DNA of 64,000 nucleotides from Climacteris rufus (GCA_013398175.1 VZRZ01003052.1:287210-351209); one strand, 5' to 3'; positions 24,183 to 37,300 are shown, counted from the stretch's first letter. A program made the numbers and translations. Notes: a model not told the origin generated them from the sequence alone.

Positions 24183-24643
24183 TAAATGTATGGTAATATG
24201 TTTGGGTTTTTCCTCATTTCTCCCCATCACTTTTGAACACTGTTTTCATATATGCATATAAAAGTAAACACTCTGAACTTTGGGGGTAAAAGTAGAATTT
24301 CATCAGGCAGCACCAAGATATTCCCCAAAAACTTTATGGCATAATTACCTATAATGAACTCTGAAGCTTAAACTCTAGATTCCATAAACAAAGGCAGTAT
24401 ATGTGCACTGAGGGAAGACAATTCATAGTAATTTTGTCAGCAAAATTGTTACAGTAAAGGCCTAAGAAACACTTCATCTATCTGTCACTTGTCTTGAAAG
24501 GGCAGATTACTTTTTCCTCAATCTTGGCACATCCAATTAAAGTAGACTTACAAGCCAGGCAGGTGTAAAGTGCAAACCAGCATTTGTTCACATTAGCAAT
24601 TATCAATGGAAAAAATACATAAGTGCTGAGGCTTGGCACAACA

Positions 24644-24658
24644 GTTACCCTGGCAACC
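24644..24658. promoter_or_regulatory. RFX/X-box-like palindrome
   Basis: GTTACCCTGGCAACC is an imperfect inverted repeat that fits the known X-box consensus GTNRCC-(0-3 nt)-RGYAAC bound by RFX transcription factors. The preceding 150 bp includes TAAT-type homeodomain cores (AATTAGCAATTATCAATGG lies near 24550-24610 in part). Whether it is bound is unknown; the call rests on the motif alone. Confidence 0.35.
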
Positions 24659-24715
24659 GTTCACGCTCAGAACCTCAGCAGAGACTAACATGACAGTTTG
24701 ACATCTTTCCCCATT

Positions 24716-24733
24716 AAAAAAAAAAAAAAAAAG
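24716..24733. repeat. A18 homopolymer
   Basis: A run of 18 A. No retrocopied gene is recognisable beside it. Confidence 0.9.
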
Positions 24734-25024
24734 ATGATTGCATTCTCTCTTTCTCTGTTTTTTTCCCTTTACCTCTTTTCACAGTTTTTCCAAAGCTCTT
24801 GGCAGTGACCCTGCCTTGTTTAACTCCAGTAGAACACCTCCCAGTGGGAGATCCTCTCTGTTACCAGCCTTTAGAGCATCCTCTGTGGATGCCAAATGTG
24901 AAAGTTTACCTGGGCAAGCCTGAAGTCCAGGAAGGAAGGATGGTGGATTGGAGAAATTGCATTAGAGCTATTGAAAGATGAGAGTCAGAGACTTGTTGGG
25001 CAAGACAAGTTCACTCAATGCTGA

Positions 25025-25292
25025 AAAAAAAAGCATGAGAGGAAATGGCCTCAAGTGGAACCAGAGGAGATTTAGATTGGATATAGGAAGAATTTCTTCA
25101 TGGAAAGAGTTTTCAGGCTTTGGAACAGCCTTCCAAGGGAGGTGGTGTTGTCACCATTCCTGGTAATGTTCAAAAAACTTGTGGATATGTCACTTTGGGA
25201 TATGATTTAATGTTGAATCTGGTGGTGGTGCTAGGTTCGATTTGATGATGTTAAGGGTTTTTCTAACCTTAACACTTTATTATTCTAGGAAT
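25025..25292 (+). mobile_element. CR1 LINE 3' end
   Basis: A sense-orientation CR1. The ORF2 tail is visible in the translated pattern RGNGLKWNQRRFRLDIG at about 25035-25090. The 3' UTR follows with TGGTGGTGGTGCTAGG and TTTTTCTAACCTTAACAC. The right end is a decayed ATTCTAGGAA tail. A frameshift after the RFRLDIG motif breaks the remnant frame. Confidence 0.92.
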
Positions 25293-28200
25293 GTTATGAT
25301 TTTTTTGTCTCCATATTCTGGAATATCCAGGCACACCATTCATCTGTTGCAATTTGGCCTCTCTGACATATGCATGGACCTTGCAAACTGTTCCCTCTTT
25401 AATTCTCTACCTTCTCAAAAAGAGAAACAAAGTCAATCAGAAGCAGACTATATGCATCTCGTGTGCAGAGGAAAAAAGTTCCTCCTCCTTAATTCCACCA
25501 AGGAACTCAGCTCAGGCAAGCTCGGCACAAAGTAGAGTGTCAGATCACACTCCATTGCTCAACCCTTGAGGACAGAAAAACATGAAGACTCAGCATTGGA
25601 TTAGGCTTTGTTCTGTGGATGCTTGGGGACTAAGTTATATGAACTTTTTGTCTGTTAGCTGCCAGTTCTTTTATTTCTATTTGTCATTTCTATGCCAAAT
25701 AGAATTAACGAGTGAGATGCATACATACAAATTCTGTTAATTAGTGACTGCTTCAGTTAAAGATTACCTGACTTTCCTTTGGATTCATCTTATGAGCTAT
25801 TTATGTTTGTTTGGGTTTTTTTGATGTCCCATTTTTAGGCATTGTTTTAGCATCCGTTATTTTCCTTCAGTCTTATTTTGTTTTTAATTTTGTTCACATT
25901 TTTCAATGTTAAAATGTTACGTATTAAATGTCTACACCTGTTTTGATTTAATTTTCAGTGATTTATTTTATTCCTTCTTGCTCCCTTGATGTATGTCATT
26001 GAAGTCTTTCAGCTCATCATATTCTCACTCATTGTCATCTCCAAATGGAAAACAGTGAAAGGATTGAGAAGAGTTGTCCTTTTTTTTTTTCATGGTGGAC
26101 GAAAAAAATATTTGGGAAGTTGGGTAATACAATAAAAGGTTTCATGGTGAAACTGAGTTGATAGTCTGATCTTTACCCTTAAATTCTAGACAAACAGAAC
26201 ACATGTGGTGAAAGATATGCAGAAAATCAAAGTAAACATCTCATACTGTTTACAAGAAAATTCTGCATTTGCTTATTATTGCACATGTTGTAGCCTTAGA
26301 CCTCACAGATTTCAAAAGGTTTTGGCTCTGGAATAACATTGACCTGAAAATTCAAGATGTGGAGCCAAATCTTACTGCCTGTGTTCCCGTGATCTTTTCT
26401 CATGGGCAAACAAAATCTGTGGTGTAACCTTAATTCTGTCATCAGGATGAAGGCATAATATATGAAATAAATATTTTACAATGTTAAGCAATCTTTCACA
26501 ACTAATCAATCTGACAATTTTTACCAGCATTAAATTGACTGGACTGTTTCTAATCATGAACTAGGAACAAAGTCATACTTCCTCTGGTAGAGTTGCATTG
26601 ATTAGAAGGGTGAGCTAATAAACATTATTTCTACTTTCATATTCTGGGACTAACAGAAACTTGTTCCTTTCCCTGCTATTCTGTGGACTGCATTGCAATC
26701 TCTTCTGGAACAACATAATTTAATTTAAAAATCATGATGCTATAAGTACTTGAGAAGCAGTTAAAACCATTCAGTCAGAGAAAGGTCATGTTAACATAAA
26801 TATTGAAAAGAATTATAATTAGGCAAGAAAAACAGCAAAACACATTAAAGAGAAATGAGGCAATTTTTAAATGTTAACATCTCAATTCAGAAATGTTTAC
26901 ATTACATTTAATGGTTCAATTTTCAATGAGCATTCCACTAAAAAAATTGCTGACCAAAATTATGAAAGAGAATTACAACCATAAATGACATTGTATCCAT
27001 TCTACCATCTCAAGAGAAAATGAATTGTCTGAATCTTGTTAAACACATCAGAATTCAAATAGTCCAAGCATGACTTTCATCAGAATAAAACAAAGTACTC
27101 TCTTATTAAGAGAAAAGTACTTAATTTTTTGATGATAGTTCATAAAATTCTGAATGTTTGAAGGCGTTGCAAAACATTTGTTCCTATGAATTCTCCAATA
27201 CATATTGAACTGGGTAGAGGTAAGAATGACCCAGCAATGACGGCAACTTCATAGCCTGAAATACACCATGGTTACTTCTCATAGTACTGCTTTCCACATA
27301 ATCCCACCCTGAGATCAAGAAACTCACACTAAATGACACTTTTAAACTCCCAAACAGGCTAAGCTGATTGTTGTTTCAGGGTTGCTTCCAACTTACAGTA
27401 TATGCTTTTCAAGTTTAATTTTGAGGGGTGGTTTATCTTAATTTCAAGCACTACAAGAAGCCTTAAATATTTTAGTGAAAATTTTCTGATGTAAAATATA
27501 TTTAGTTGGTTTTTCTTTACACTTATAATAGTTACCATTTAAATAAGTTAATTTTAAAAGAAATTTTCAAGTAAAAAAGCTAAAAATCCCTGACAGAAAA
27601 ACATGAACTAGTGCCCATTCAGGTTTGTTATCTCCATAGACCTCACAACCAGAATTAGAGTGCCATGATAATGCAGCAGGAGCATGATACAGTTCCCAAA
27701 GCAAGGTAATTGCAATACAGAAAACAGGGATTAAAAAGTAAACAGTTAGGTAAGAGGCATAGAGCAATGAGGATGTGGGTTTATAATTATAACATAACTT
27801 TGGTTTTGTTTTATTTTTGGTGTTTTTACCACAACATAAAGCCATGCAGTCTAACCTGCACAATTATGTCAAGGAAATATTTCTGGGTTTATTTATTTTT
27901 GAGTCAAATGGGAAACAGGAATGGCAAAATAGAAGTCAGATATTAGGAAGATGTGTTTGAGACATTGTGAAAAGGAACAAATTTAACTAAGAATTTCTGC
28001 TTTAATTGCTACCTCCTACATTCTTCTTTAAAATGCAAATTAAGCTCCTTTAGTGAATTTTCTTTAAAAGAGCTGTCATGTGAGACCACCCTTAGTTGCA
28101 GAGACCTGAGAAACTGAAATTTAAAGGAGAATAGGGGAAGAGATTTCTGAGAGCTTAGAGCTATACGTGCGTATAAAATATCTTTACAAAAATGTGTTCC

Positions 28201-28865
28201 TGTGGTTTTCATTCTCAGAGGTCAGGTTGTCTTCCCTTCATGCAGCATGCTTGCCAATGATTTAATGTCAGGAGAAGTCAGTACGGGCATCACAACAGCA
28301 GCATGAGAAAGTTGCTTGGCATTGTTGTAAACAGCAAGATGCCGATTCTAGCAAGGAAAATTATGGGCACCAGAAAGTCCAGCTAACTGTAACACTTCTC
28401 AAAATTTTTGTCTCTAAGCTCTTACATGTGAATTTTATATATTTAAAAATAAGGGTAGACAAGAAGTGCACAGAAGTGCAACAGTCTTATGAAGCAACAA
28501 TGGCAGAAGCAACAGAAGTCTTACCAGAATTGTGACTGTATTTTTCTTCTTGATATAAATATAGCTGCTTACCCAGCATTGCTCATTGGGACTATTGTTG
28601 GGTTATTTTCAGGATACCTAAAGGCAGAACTAACTGTGATTTCTATAAATAGGCTGTTTGCAAATAGAAACTGATTTCTGGTCTAGACCAGAAGTCTCAT
28701 GATGAAGTGTCCATCTGCTGAAAGTTTAGTAAAACTGTACTTCTACAAAAGAAATTCCATTCTAAACTTCTCAGCTTTACTGGTTCTTTGAAACAGTGTG
28801 AAAAGCCTGTCCATGGGAAAAACTGGAAAAGTACAGTTTAGTAGAAACTAGTGCAAAAAAAAAGG
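25293..28865. other. AT-rich region without recognised genes
   Basis: About 3.6 kb with no recognised repeat, RNA or coding unit. A T-run lies at about 26080-26090. Frames are short and mutually overlapping. Confidence 0.5.
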
Positions 28866-28889
28866 AGTGTCAATACATTCTTCTTTAAT

Positions 28890-29280
28890 AGCCTACACAG
28901 AGAGTGCAAAAAACCTTCCTGGTCTATGTTTTGGGCTTTTTTGTAAAACTCTCTGGGGGAGATGCTTCAGCCTCCTAAACAACTTAGTCTGGTGTTTTGC
29001 TTTCCTGTTAGAAAGTTCTCCCAGCAGTTTCAGTGAGAGCTCTCTGATGCAGCTGAAGCCTCTGCTTCTAACTTTACTCAATGAGAACAAAGGGAATGTT
29101 TTACTCCTTTTCTCTTTGAAGATATTTTCTGCATATTTGGAGATGATTATCCTGTTTTTCTTAAATCTGTTGCTCTCTAGACTAAACAGTCTCAGCTCTT
29201 TTAGGGTTTATATTAATTTCATAATGTCTGGTTGCCATTTTTGGAATTTGAACAAACTCAACAGATGCATAGTGATACTA
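28890..29280 (-). mobile_element. Possible ancient CR1-type LINE fragment
   Basis: The minus strand shows a weak resemblance to older CR1/L3-type ORF2 3' sequence, mainly the plus-strand stretch CTCTAGACTAAACAGTCTCA at 29175-29194, which resembles the CR1 block encoding the tail of the reverse transcriptase. The longest plus-strand frame in the window (28867-29286, 139 codons, hydrophobic and Leu/Ser-rich) is the antisense of this segment and is probably not a gene. The match is short and could be chance. Confidence 0.3.
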
Positions 29281-29719
29281 GGTTGACTGAACAGCATCTT
29301 TAAAATGTAAATATGCTTCATGCAGTAGTATTTATTGATACTTGTAGAGGAAATTCCTGTTGACGAACAGTGGTAAAAATAGCAAGGAACACATTGGGTC
29401 GACTGACATGAGTAGCACTGGGCAGTAGTTTATCGTATCGCATTTGTGAGTCACAACTCTATTTTTTTACTTATCAGCAATCAGTCTTTTGGATGTTATC
29501 ATTCCTTAGCTCAAAAATATTTTATGACCAATATACATGTGATTTTCAAAAAAATGAGCTATCCCAGATCTTATGTTTGTATGTTCACCTGTTTTTGATG
29601 TAATAACCATCATGAAAACTCTTGAAGATTTTGCAATTTGCATATAACTCCCTCCTGAGAGCTGGGCTGGAGTGATGACACAGACCCTAAAAACCTTAGC
29701 TTTATCCTTATTTTAAAAT

Positions 29720-29920
29720 CAGGATTTTAAAGAGAATTGATATGGGGAAGCAGCCTTTTTCCAGGGGGACTGACTATGCATGCAACAATTTAAATCTGTG
29801 GAAATGAATCAACTGAGTCAGCTGCCGATGACTGCAAAAATGGCCTGGATGCCATTTACTGCTACCTTTTTAAACGTGAGCTTGAAATTAGGAGAATTAT
29901 AGCAAAAATGTCATTGAGGA
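29720..29920. other. Possible conserved non-coding segment
   Basis: A non-repetitive stretch with a dense mix of regulatory-type motifs: an octamer-like ATTTGCAT just upstream (about 29636-29643), TGCATGCAA, and an AP-1 site TGAGTCA inside CTGAGTCAGCTG (about 29814-29825). There is no coding frame. It is called only on motif density and the absence of repeat decay. No alignment was possible. Confidence 0.2.
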
Positions 29921-30054
29921 GGGATTGACTGCCTGGAATTTGCAATGCAAACCTATTCTTATCCCTTATGCAGAAAGAAGATAAGTGGGGGAAAAAATAA
30001 CAGCCATAAGAGTTCTCTCTCAGCTACAGTTTAATCTTATTTATGGTTGCTATT

Positions 30055-30080
30055 TATTTATATATATATATATATATTTA
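30055..30080. repeat. (TA)n microsatellite
   Basis: A run of TA dinucleotides of about 20 bp flanked by ATTT. Simple repeat. Confidence 0.9.
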
Positions 30081-31372
30081 AAAGCTTAAATACTTTGTTA
30101 TCTATGCATCAAGCTAGCCTCTATAAATGCATATTTTATTGCAGCTGCTACAGCTTTTAATATTGTTTTTTATTATTCTCTTAGTGCCTAACAACTAGCA
30201 TTGTGCTTTAAAGTCCCGTTGTTCAAATCTCTGTATGAGCAAGAGACACAAGGGCAGATGCCACCTCAGGGGGTTTACAACATGGGATTTTGAAAGCATG
30301 GAGTATATGACTAGACAGACATCAAGAGGGACAGGTGGGGTGGCAGAGTGATGTAAAAGTCAGTATGTTTACTTGATGAAGCAAGCTTTGCATCAGAGAT
30401 AGGGGTATCAGTGAAGAATAGAGTAGGGGCAGAAGTCTTTCTCTGTTTCTTTGTGCTTTGTGTCACACTTCCTTGTCACTTTGTGGCTTCAGATAAAGTC
30501 CTATCCTCTGCCTGACTCTTCCTGAGCTCCTCACTACCTGTGCATAGAGCTAGTGATGGAAAAAGGGAAAATTATTTCCAACAGAGACAAGCTCTGGGTT
30601 TACCTAACACTTCTGGGGAGGCTTTTGCACAGCTGGAGAGAAACATTCATACAAATAACTTAGATTAAAATTACCAGCATCTGTGTTGAACTATAAGTAA
30701 CTACTACCTAAATAAAATAATAAAAAAATTACATTAACAAAGGACTAAAAAGCCTCCACAACCTTAAAAGATCAAAGGAAAAAAAAAAAGAAGAAAGAGG
30801 TATCCAGTTGGTCAACAAATGCGAACTGGAAAAGCAAACACTCCAGCTGAAATAAATCACAGAGAATCTGCTCTGTTTTTTTTCACACTGTGGAACTTCT
30901 AGCCTGAATTCTTCCTTCAAGTTTGTCATGACACAAGAAGAGATGATTTATTAGCTACTCTTGACCTATCTGAGTCTGTGTAGGTTAAAGCCAGCATCCT
31001 GGTTTCCAGTGACTTTCACAGAAATGTGCATTCCCTCTTTTAGAGTTTCTGATGTAAAAGCTGTTCCTGTTGCAAATCTGTTGATTGTTTGCTGTTCTAT
31101 TCAAAAGGATTTTGTACATGTCTATGCTTATTCTGGATTCATCTTCTATCTCAACAAGCCTTTCCAGTGTCTGACATCAAGCTGAAGTGGTTTCAGAAGT
31201 AGTTGGTGAAGAGGAAAACATAACAAGTACTGGTAAATTGTGGTCTCAGCTGATGGATTCCCAGCTGTGTAATTTAATCCACTTCATCATTCCCCTCACC
31301 TCACTCCAGGACAGAGAAAGGGTTTGGATTGAACAAAATAACAAAACATATACAGTAGTGCCACTTAATTAG

Positions 31373-31538
31373 AGAAGTTCTGGATGTCCCTTCCTTGGTT
31401 GTGTTCAAGGCCAGGCAAAACAGGGCTTTAAGTAGCCTGGTCTAGTGGAAGACATTCCTGTCCTTAGCAGCAGGGCTGGAACTAGATGATCTTTAAAGTC
31501 TCCTCCAACCCAAGCCATTCTGTGATTCTATGATTTAA
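31373..31538 (+). mobile_element. CR1 LINE 3' UTR fragment
   Basis: A sense CR1 3' UTR. It reads GTGTTCAAGGCCAGGCAAAA, then CCTGGTCTAGTGGAAGACA, then GGAACTAGATGATCTTTAAA, and ends CCAACCCAAGCCATTCTGTG ATTCTATGAT. It is about 165 bp, truncated just after the end of ORF2, with a well preserved ATTCTATGAT tail. Its 3' UTR is of the CTAGTGGAAG type, as in the first of the abutting pair at 20.3 kb. Confidence 0.94.
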
Positions 31539-33999
31539 TTACATTCATTGCATGCTAACATTTAGAATCGGTTGTTAAAGTGATCTCTTTAACGAGAGAG
31601 AAGGAAGGCAACATGAAACAACAGGACAATGAGATCCAATTGGGGAGCAATTAAACTTTAAAAATATTGTCTGTCGTCCTGCAGGTTAGTATTTGCATTT
31701 GTCTGAATAGCACAAACAATGGATAGAATCAGTACCTTTTGATTAGGGCTTGTTTTACCCCAGGAAATATTTGGCCAGCATAGTCCATACAGTGTGCTGC
31801 AAGTGGCTGGGATTTCCATCCTAGTGATCATGCTCTCTCTAGAAACCAAAAGTACAGGGGCTGCCCAGACTCCACTTTTATCACATAGAAGCTTATCATG
31901 TTGAAATGTGCACTTTTGCACGTTTATGGAGCTGAGGTAGTTAAAAAAACACTGCATATTTCTATTTGATTTTGCTTAAGTCAAAAGACCTCATGCTGTT
32001 CTGGAAACTGGAGATATCATATACCCAAAGTTAGGTGTTCATACACAGCATTTAAGTAGAATTTACATATGTTAGATGGGGCCTTAAAGACCATCTAGTT
32101 CCATATGAAGAAAAGGTGTCTAACCCCCATATTGTGCAGAGATCAGGGCAATACACTCTGTAAAGCTGTTGTTCATCTCCTAAAGCACAGTGCTAACTGT
32201 GTGACCAAGATAACACCCTGGGTACCTTGGCAGTCAGTTTAGGGGCTGTAACTTAGGCAACCAGAGGCATTTGAGATGTTCTGGGCTATCTGATCTCATT
32301 CCAGAAAGATGGAGATCTCCCATATACCTGTCACAGGCAGATGATTTCAGCATCATAAATTATTATGATTCCTGCACTTAGACACCTGAATTGTGTCTTG
32401 TTGATTGTAATGCCTCTCTTCATTGACAGAAATGATAAATACATAGCATAGAGGTAGACACTTGTCTGTAGCGTAGACACATAACAGACACCTGGAAGTA
32501 GTTAGCTGAACCCAAAGCCACACTAGGTGATAAACAGAAACTGCTTTAGTTTACAATTGGAAAAGAGCCTCCACTTGAGTGAAATGAACAGTTGTTTATC
32601 TGCTGAACAGTTGAGCAACAATTGAAATTAAATAGTAACACAGAATTCAAATATATATCAGTGTAATTCAAAAGACAGATAGACTTGGATGATACATTAT
32701 CACAGCACCAGTGTTAACCAGAGACAGTTACAATTAAGCCAGAATCTGAACCACTATGATCATTCCAGAGAGAAAAAATCATCCAAAGCCAAATGAAAAT
32801 AGTGCTATTGATCAGTGAAAGAGAAATTGTTGGATGCTGCCTGGAGATATAGTTACTTGGACTGACCCTGCTGTGTCCTTGAAAATATCTGACTTTACAT
32901 CAAAAGATGATAAAAAAAAAGCCGTTTGTAAGGAAGACAGGATTAAATTCCTTGAACTCTCAACCATTCAAAGCTTTTCCCCCTTTTTAGTAAATGTCTA
33001 AATTTCTCTGGAATTATAGCTTGATAGAGCAACTATGCCCATACCAGTATTTTTGTCGTTTCAATGTATAGTTGAATTGTCCTGGAAAATAAACAAATTG
33101 TGGGTAACTAGCTTAGCTTGGATACTTGATACTTGGAGTGTGGCAAGGCTAATCTCGTCTCTAGCTGGACACTTGGATTTTTTTGCTCTACTTAGAGTCT
33201 CTAATTTACAGCTGAATCTCCATTTCAAGGGGTAGTGAGTGTGCTAGCATCTTAGAAGATATAGGAATCTTCTTTGTGCTGCAGTTCACAGTCTGTCTAG
33301 CACAGACAATCTGTCAGATATGACTGTCTTTAGCTCATAACAGTATTGTAATGGATAAATGCAAACTCATCCTTAAATGCATAAAGATTAAGGTAGTCGA
33401 GACTACCACGGAATATTAGGTAGTTGGCATCATGAATTAATATGAAAATCAATGTAAATATCATAAGAGTATGTTTTAAACTGGAACACTTTTTGCCTTC
33501 TGCAGTTATGGTAGGAGACAGAGAGATGTCATAAGTCTTTGTTCTCATCATCTCGGTCTTTTTTGCACATTCCATTTCATTACCGTAAAATCTCAGCAGA
33601 ATTTTTGGATTGACTGTCTGCTTTAAGTTCTCTGCATAGGTAATCAATTGAAATTGCTGTCTGTTTTGCTACTTTTTTCTTGCCCTAATTCTGAGTCATC
33701 TACCACTTTTGAAGCATCTGAAGGAGACTGGCAGGGAAGGGATATTGGATCTTCTGTATGATCTTGCAACTTTAAAATGCAGTTTCATTATTTACTCCCT
33801 TTACTCTTCCACATCTTAGTGAGGCATACAAATGTTTGCCAAAGGGTTTTCTTATTTTCTTTGCAATTTTTTTAGAATTACAGTCTAAAACATTTGAGAC
33901 TCCATACTTTTCCAGTTGTTCTGATTACCTTGTGATCAGATCTTAGTCAATAGCAGATCTGTTTAATGTCTTCAACAACTTATATCTGTCTTTCTCCAG
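31539..33999. other. AT-rich spacer
   Basis: No recognised gene. A short stretch at about 32078-32104 (GGGCCTTAAAGACCATCTAG) resembles a CR1 3' UTR but lacks the terminal repeat and is too short to call. The minus-strand frame at 33330-33647 (105 codons) has no recognisable domain. Confidence 0.5.
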
Positions 34000-34305
34000 A
34001 TCATAGATTCATACTATAATTTCTATTGGAAAAGATCTCTAAGACCACTGAGTTCAAATGTTAACTGTGTTCATCAAAAACTATGTCCCCAAGTACCATT
34101 TCCACACACCTTTTGAACACTTCCAAGGATGGTGATTCCACCACATCCCTGGGCAGCTTGTTCCAACACCTGACCACCCTCTCAGTGAAGATTTTTTTCT
34201 TAATATCCAATATAAATGTTCCGTGACAATACTTGCAATTTCTTCTCATGCTGTCACTTGTTACCTGGAAGAAGAGACTGACTCAACACATTGCTACAAT
34301 GAGAT
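34000..34305 (-). mobile_element. CR1 LINE 3' fragment
   Basis: An antisense CR1 starting ATCATAGATTCATA at 34000. It passes through ACTATGTCCCCAAGTACCAT, CTTCCAAGGATGGTGATTCC and GCAGCTTGTTCCAACACCTG, and reaches the ORF2 tail. The similarity fades near 34305. A minus-strand frame at 34061-34249 keeps part of the ORF2 tail open. Confidence 0.93.
34061..34249 (-). pseudogene. CR1 ORF2 C-terminal remnant
   Basis: A 62-codon minus-strand frame with the CR1 ORF2 tail pattern LDIKKKIFTERVVRCWNKLP, then VVESPSLEVFKRCVEM. The catalytic domains are missing. This is a fragment of a transposon protein, with no expected host role. Confidence 0.82.
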
Positions 34306-34333
34306 GTATTACCATAACTTGTCCCTCCTTTGT

Positions 34334-34364
34334 GATAAATAGTGGATAAATAGTGGGATAAATA
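34334..34364. repeat. GATAAATAGTG short tandem repeat
   Basis: About two and a half units of GATAAATAGTG(G) in tandem. Small slippage product. Confidence 0.85.
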
Positions 34365-37300
34365 TTTGTGTCCTTCAGTGGTAGGGTAGAAGAGCATGTT
34401 GCAACATTTGGCTGATAAGAGATGACATCTCATAGAGATGCCATTCTTCTACTCTCCAAATCTGGGAACATATATAGTATTCTAGTACATATTTGTACTT
34501 ATTCACCTGGGTAGACTGTGTTGGAGAAATCCATAAATGAGGGTCATAGCAGAAATCTATATCCTCTCCTATATCATTATTCTATTGTCACAAATCATTC
34601 AACACAGACATCCCACAAGCTGGTACACAAGTCTGTGCATTTTTTGACCATCCCATTACATACTGTTCATAAAATGACTGAAACTATACACGTTAGAAAT
34701 GGTAAATTTTCTATTATAGCTGATTAGCAGTGCAAATTTAAAGCACACTGTCATAAACCACCATCACTCATGTATTTTTTGGAAATGTATTTCTGGGAAT
34801 TATTTCAACAAAAAGACAACAATCCTGCATATAGATAAAAAGCAGACACACACACACACATTAAGAAAAAAAACCAAAAAAGGAAAAGGAGTAGATGAAA
34901 AACATACAACAAAAAAATCCCAATCCAAATGCAGTTTGCCAACTTTATTCTTCAAAAAATTAATATATTTTCAATTTGTCTTGGAAAGTGTAGGACCCGA
35001 GCCTGATAGACCCAGCTCAATTCCCAGCCCTTCCATTGTTATCATATGTGACAAGGTTGTGGGATTTCCTCACTATTGTCTTGTGGGAAGGTCATTCTTT
35101 AAAGAAATGTCTCAGGAGATAAAGGTGGGGCTCTGATACACCATAAGAATAGGAAGCATAGCAAATTAAGATAGACAAATATACACTCTTCTGTAATCGT
35201 TTTCTTCTTCTTTTCTTTCAGCCAGCAGGGTATTCCAAACTAGGAGAAGTTTTAAGTTTAATAACTTTCATATTGTAATTTCCGGATTTGTCTCTGAATG
35301 GCAGAGCTTACAAAGATTTGATTTCTTGGGGATTTCATCTTGTGAAAGGTCTGTTTTCCAACAAAATCACTGAACTGCTGCCATGCGACCTCGCCTTACT
35401 GCCCTCCAGGGAATCCTGATAGAAGAGAGGTTTGCCTAATGCCTTGGCAGCAGGAAAATCTTCATTTGATGTTCATGTTTTACTAGACACAAAAAAATTC
35501 ACTTCAAGATCAGTCAGGTGCATGCTCTCTGCTATTTTCTGGAGTGTGGATTGGGACTTATGGTCCTGTTATCAGCGCAAGCTCTTTCAGAGCTGGGGAA
35601 ACTGGATTAACTGGAGAAGTCAGTTGGTGAAATTAATTTTTCATGTTGTCTTCTTGCGCTTCTGCTGCTTAATTCTTCCAGTTTGGCTAAATGTGCATTT
35701 AATACACATATCTTCAGTCAACAGGAAAAGATGCACCACCCCTTCAAAGAGAAATTCTCTGTACATGGTCTGCTGGGTTGAAAAATACAATTAGCTGAAC
35801 ATCTCCACCATGTGAAATCACCAACAGTAGACCACATCAGAAGCCGAGCCGAGGAGAAAGGATGTCTCTTCCCAAGACACAGACAAGGAAAAGGCAGAAG
35901 AAACAAGAGGAAGATGAAGGTACACCACCAGTGGACATAGGGGAAGACTTTAGTGATTGCAATGAAACAGAGCTGAAACTATTTTCCATCAAACTCCATG
36001 CACAACCAACAGTGAGGAAGTCTGGCACTCATCTCTCCACCTCCTTCTTTTCCTCTCACCTGCCAAGGTCACTCACTGGTGGCAGACACAGGTGGCAGGG
36101 CTGAAGCTGATTTCAGATTTCTTGGTCAGTCCTTTTGATCCTTATTACTGTAACTCTAATGACACCCTTCCTTCAAGCCTTTCTACTACCTCAGCAAGTG
36201 CTCTTCCTAAATGAAGTTTAGAAGTATATTTAAATACCAGTTAATATATTTTCCTTGTTTTTTGTTTTTCTGTTTCTTTTTTTTTTTAAATAAGTCTGCA
36301 GTATTACTCCAATTTTCTGATTGGAGAATTCTTGAGACATTTGCTTCAACTTCTTTTCATTAGCATTTTTCACTCTGGAAATTTTGAGTAATGCTTTATA
36401 AAGTGCTTTTTAGTAATGGAGAAATGAATAACAAGAATTTATTCCCCTTTTCAAAAGTAATTAATAAATAAAAAGAAGATATTGTTTTCCTACTAAATCA
36501 ATAGATTAATAGAATGTTCTCTTCCTGACAGCTATAAAAGAAACAAGAATTAATGCAATGCTAGGTCTCAGAAAATAAAATAAAGCTGTCATTGTCACTT
36601 GAACAAATGTTACATGTACAATATAGAACTGGGAGCAACTCTCCGGCTCTCTACAGGAAAACAGTAATTGTTGTGACAATGCAAAGGTGCTTTTGTTTTT
36701 CAGAGAGTGGTTTAAGTAATACATCAGTTTATGAACAATGTTTGTTAATCAATTGACTTCAATGGTGAATTCAGAAAAAGGCATCTTATACTTTCTGTGG
36801 TTCAGTTGGTGGAAACAGAAATCCAGACAAAGAAAACCAGTCAAACAACTGCTGTTTTGAGACCTTGGAGCTCTTTAGAGTATTTGCTGTGATTCCAAGT
36901 GAAGTGCAGAAGAGTAGAGCATGGGAAGCATAAGGACAAAGAGAGTTCAGGATGAAAAGAGGTAAGAGAATCAGATTTTAGATTTTCAGTGACCAGACTT
37001 TGATGTTGAAGTGCACTGGAAAGAGGGTGTGAAATGTGAAAACAGAAATGTGTTTGAGTGGAAAATCTACTGTCATAGCACTAAGTGGTGTTAAAGGGCA
37101 AGGAGAAGGGAATACAATCTCCACAGTTGAAATCCAAATCTTGAAGCAGTAACAGGAGGCAATCATGTCCAGTAAACAATTAGGGACAGAACTAAAGATA
37201 GGCTAAAAGCTATTTACCAGCCATATGACCTAGAAAATAGGACCAGAACGTGAAAGAAGAAGGAGAAAGGTATAATTAATTGTGTCCAGAAGAAAGAAAA

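Noticed and set aside
32070..32105. CR1-like GGGCCTTAAAGACCATCTAG
   Set aside because: Too short and lacking the terminal ATAGAATC repeat. It may be a tiny CR1 relic but cannot be separated from chance.
34966..35110. Possible MIR-like SINE (CCCAGCTCAATTCCCAGCCC with later GTGACAAGG)
   Set aside because: Only scattered similarity to the remembered MIR core; order and spacing are not convincing without alignment.
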